DNA of 7,115 nt, from positions 1 through 7,115 of the forward strand of contig CAYVBJ010000100.1 of assembly GCA_964449075.1 (NCBI GenBank), written 5' to 3'. A program made the position numbers and the translations under genes. Position 1 is the stretch's first letter. Every line of letters begins with the position of its first letter. The notes beneath the pieces are model-generated. The model ran no database searches. It saw only the letters and a program-made list of their open reading frames with translations, and had not been told where the DNA came from. The DNA is from CAYVBJ01 sp964449075. Lineage in GTDB: Bacteria; Bacteroidota; Rhodothermia; Balneolales; Balneolaceae. Shown piece after piece: positions 5,329 through 7,115 of the stretch.

Positions 5329-6041
5329 GGCTTAAATCTAAGAAATGGCGAATTTCCTTAAAAATAATATACTTTTACTAAGTACTCTTCTCTATGGAGT
5401 GCCCTTATTACTATATGTAATAGTGATTTTTTCTACTAATATCGCTATAGAAAACAATAATTTAGATAACGGTTTAACTTTAGGATTCTTTCTTGTTCCA
5501 ATACTTATAATTTACTGGTTAACATTTATAAAAATAAGTTGGCTCAGATATTTTTTATTAATCACCTATTCACTTTTCTTGCTCTTTTTTTATGCGGTTT
5601 CATCCTTAGCAATAATTTTTACTGCTTCTGATGTTCTCAAAATGAACAATAATGGCTTTAGAGCAATTTATGAAATCACTATTGATCATAACCGTAAAAT
5701 TATTGTCTATCGTACTCCTGATTCTGGAGCCTTTGGGGGAGATAATATCGATGTAGCTTTAGTCAAAAGAATAGGGTTAGGGTTAATTAGTCGAGAATTC
5801 TCAGATGAACTACATTTTAAAGATAAGTATGTAAATACTGGTGGACAGATTATTTATAAAGGAAATGAATATCATATTCCACCCTTAGATGAAATTTATT
5901 CAATTGGAGACTTACGTTGACCACATAACAAAGCGCATCAACTGGGGACGCGGCCACAATTGTGGCATTTTTGGTTGGCTTTATTCACGTTTTTCGCTTT
6001 TATTAAACTCATAATCTTCGCGCCCGTTATGCGCTGGGCCG
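5323..6041 (+). mobile_element. Integron gene cassette 5 (membrane protein)
   Basis: Bounded by G5322 and G6041. The start with its flanking G, GTTATGTGG, is exactly complementary over 9 bases to CCACATAAC at its 3' end (5921-5929). One gene occupies it, with a 22-bp leader and only 2 bp between the stop and R''. It is the smallest complete cassette here after subtracting its attC. Confidence 0.9.
5345..5920 (+). CDS. Membrane-anchored protein of unknown function, three TM segments plus C-terminal domain
   Basis: Protein of 191 aa from ATG 5345. The N-terminal half is strongly hydrophobic, with likely membrane segments near residues 8-30, 45-63 and 67-93. Residues 100-191 form a soluble part that looks beta-rich (alternating hydrophobic stretches such as AIYEITID, KIIVYRT, GQIIYKGNEYHI) and contain a Gly-rich turn, SGAFGGDN (127-134). 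Whether that domain faces the cytoplasm or the outside cannot be settled by eye. No family is recognised and no catalytic motif stands out. Translation would start very soon after the cassette junction, so any promoter must lie upstream in another cassette or within the preceding attC. Confidence 0.8.
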   Translation: MANFLKNNILLLSTLLYGVPLLLYVIVIFSTNIAIENNNLDNGLTLGFFLVPILIIYWLTFIKISWLRYFLLITYSLFLLFFYAVSSLAIIFTASDVLKMNNNGFRAIYEITIDHNRKIIVYRTPDSGAFGGDNIDVALVKRIGLGLISREFSDELHFKDKYVNTGGQIIYKGNEYHIPPLDEIYSIGDLR

Positions 6042-6047
6042 TTAGCC
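5923..6047 (+). other. attC: attC site of cassette 5 (125 bp)
   Basis: R'' is ACATAAC (5923-5929) and R' is GTTAGCC (6041-6047). The arm AGCGCAT-C-AAC...GGG-A-CGCG pairs with CGCGCCCGTTATGCGCT (from 6019). C5939 and A5948 are the extrahelical bases, but 8 rather than 6 bases lie between them (AACTGGGG against a partner arm reading AACGGG), so this arm has extra unpaired bases. The loop is about 66 bp and begins with the perfect 14-bp palindrome GCCACAATTGTGGC (5953-5966). The rest of the loop resembles that of the 2066-2198 site. Confidence 0.9.
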
Positions 6048-6079
6048 GTCATTTAAAAATAACCCAATCGGAATATTTA

Positions 6080-6952
6080 TTGAATACACAAATATTTAAA
6101 AATGAGACAGCCAAAGAGAGAATGAATTATTGGTATCAACGATTTCTTGATCGGGCAAATAGTCAAACAAATTCCAAAGAAGTTTCTACTTCTTATGGAA
6201 AAAATCATGTATTAACAATGGGAGACAGTTCCAAGCCTCCTCTCATATGTCTACATTCAATGTTAACGAGTTCTGCCCATATATTATCTGAACTGACTTT
6301 ATTGTCTGATAAATTTTATCTCATAGCACCTGATATACCAGGTCAATCTGTGAAAGGGTTGCCTCTGCGCCTTTCCTACAAAGATGACTCCCATGCAGCA
6401 TGGCTCAATGAGATATTAGATGGCCTCAAATTACAAAAGGTCCATATTTTAGGCGTGAGCCTCGGTGGTTTTGTAGCTCGCCAATTTGCATCAGCCAATC
6501 CTGAAAGAGTACTGTCATTAGCCCTGATTGTACCGGCCGGAATTGTCCAGGGATCTTTGATAAAGGGCTTTACAAAAATGGCGTTGCCAATGCTAATGTA
6601 TAAAGTTCATCCAAACGAGAATAATCTTCGGAAATTAGTCAACAATCTTATCACTACGTGGGACGAAGACTGGGCGAACTATCTTGGGGATTCATTTAAT
6701 GATTTTACTACCAATCTCAAGATACCACCTCTTGCATCGGATGAAGAGTTAAAAAGATTGACAATGCCATGTTTAATTATCGGAGCAGAGAATGATATTT
6801 CGTTTCCCGGGAATGAGGTCATAATTCGTTCTAAGAGTCAGATTCCAAAAGTTGAAACGGAATTAATAAAGGATAGTAAACATTCGCCACCAACTACACC
6901 GGAATTTCGAAGTTGGCTGAACAAACGCATGGAAGAATTTATACTAAATTAA
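6080..6952 (+). CDS. Alpha/beta hydrolase
   Basis: Protein of 290 aa if it starts at TTG 6080. The open frame extends back to GTG 5960 and ATG 6029, but both lie in the upstream attC, before the recombination point at 6041, and the encoded N-terminus there is translated attC sequence. TTG 6080 with GGA 8-10 bases upstream is my choice. ATG 6122 is the first ATG inside the cassette and would give 276 aa, but it would cut into a helix (KNETAKERMNYWYQ) that looks like the normal N-terminus of this family. From TTG 6080 the features are His59 in CLHSM (oxyanion-region equivalent of HG), the nucleophile elbow GVSLGG with Ser127, Asp239 in GAENDISF and His268 in DSKHSPP, a full Ser-Asp-His triad. 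This suggests a cytoplasmic esterase or hydrolase of the general alpha/beta fold group; the substrate cannot be told. No signal peptide is expected from this start. Confidence 0.87.
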   Translation: MNTQIFKNETAKERMNYWYQRFLDRANSQTNSKEVSTSYGKNHVLTMGDSSKPPLICLHSMLTSSAHILSELTLLSDKFYLIAPDIPGQSVKGLPLRLSYKDDSHAAWLNEILDGLKLQKVHILGVSLGGFVARQFASANPERVLSLALIVPAGIVQGSLIKGFTKMALPMLMYKVHPNENNLRKLVNNLITTWDEDWANYLGDSFNDFTTNLKIPPLASDEELKRLTMPCLIIGAENDISFPGNEVIIRSKSQIPKVETELIKDSKHSPPTTPEFRSWLNKRMEEFILN

Positions 6953-6956
6953 ATCT

Positions 6957-6980
6957 GCCGCTTATTCTGGATTGAGCGGC
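6957..6980 (+). repeat. Inverted repeat overlapping the R'' box of the last complete attC
   Basis: GCCGCT (6957-6962) and AGCGGC (6975-6980) are perfect inverted repeats around a 12-base loop, just after the hydrolase stop codon. The right arm includes the first three bases of R'' (6978-6980). There is no T-run after it, so it is not a standard intrinsic terminator. It could be chance. Confidence 0.45.
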
Positions 6981-7068
6981 TAACAAAGTGCTTCCTGCTG
7001 ACCGGTTCGCGTTTCCCGTTGAGCTTTAGAATTAATTGCCCGGCAGCAGAAGCACCAAACCGTTATTT
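6978..7068 (+). other. attC: attC site of cassette 6 (91 bp)
   Basis: R'' is GGCTAAC (6978-6984) and R' is GTTATTT (7062-7068). The arm GTGCTT-C-CTGCTG-A-CCGG pairs with CCGGCAGCAGAAGCAC (from 7040). C6994 and A7001 are unpaired, 6 bp apart. The loop is about 34 bp, and the total length equals that of the 3566-3656 site, but the arm sequence differs. Confidence 0.93.
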
Positions 7069-7115
7069 GCCTTTCCTTACCTGAATTTCTTACTGAATCA
7101 ACTACGTTTTCTCTA
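7063..7115 (+). mobile_element. Start of integron gene cassette 7 (cut by the window edge)
   Basis: The 53 bases after G7062 begin the next cassette. They contain no ATG and no supported gene start. From the rule seen in the other cassettes, its own attC should contain an R'' box complementary to GTTATTT, that is, close to AAATAAC. Confidence 0.75.

Larger units (their letters stand above)
6042..7062 (+). mobile_element. Integron gene cassette 6 (alpha/beta hydrolase)
   Basis: Bounded by G6041 and G7062. The start with its flanking G, GTTAGCCG, is exactly complementary over 8 bases to CGGCTAAC at the 3' end (6977-6984). It carries one gene. The 25 bp between stop and R'' hold part of a small hairpin described separately. 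Confidence 0.9.

Noticed and set aside
1..7115. CRISPR array or transposon ends suggested by recurring inverted repeats
   Set aside because: The repeats are spaced by whole genes, vary in sequence and share only attC structure; there are no regular short spacers, no transposase gene and no insertion-sequence ends.

Overview
This window is the inside of an integron gene-cassette array. Six complete cassettes lie head to tail, all reading on the + strand, and a seventh starts at the right edge. Each cassette ends in an attC recombination site: an imperfect palindrome of 88-133 bp that opens with an R'' box ending in TAAC or TAACAA and closes with an R' box starting G^TT. In all six attC sites the 5' arm carries the unpaired (extrahelical) bases that orient strand recognition by an integron integrase, usually C and A about 6 bp apart. 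The first six bases of each cassette are complementary to the R'' box at that cassette's own 3' end. This is what an excised circular cassette should show, and it fixes the boundaries: 53-2192, 2193-3650, 3651-4453, 4454-5322, 5323-6041 and 6042-7062. No integrase gene or attI is visible, so the window lies away from the integrase end of the array.

Layout. Cassette 1 is unusual in carrying three genes: an exported S41-family serine peptidase resembling the nisin-resistance type, a small membrane protein, and an ABC-type ATPase translationally coupled to it by a TTGA overlap. Cassette 2 carries a single SIR2-domain protein of the NAD-hydrolysing, phage-defence type with an N-terminal Cys/His cluster. 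Cassette 3 carries a MntA (nucleotidyltransferase)/HepT (HEPN RNase) toxin-antitoxin pair. Cassettes 4 and 5 each encode an integral membrane protein I do not recognise. Cassette 6 encodes an alpha/beta hydrolase.

Organism. The genes are AT-rich and the attC arms GC-rich. The ABC ATPase and the small membrane protein look to me like proteins from the Bacteroidota/Balneolota/Rhodothermota side of the tree, but this is an impression from sequence style; cassettes move between lineages, so the host cannot be named from this window. Array length and chromosomal versus mobile status also cannot be decided here.

How it fits together. The genes are not an operon in a metabolic sense; they are separately mobile units held in one orientation. 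The recognisable functions lean towards survival: candidate peptide resistance or envelope maintenance (cassette 1), phage defence (cassette 2) and toxin-antitoxin stabilisation or defence (cassette 3). There is no gene-free stretch over 300 bases; every long intergenic gap is an attC site plus a short leader. Two apparently long open frames (from 25 and from 5960) begin inside an upstream attC, so their true starts are placed downstream of the recombination point.
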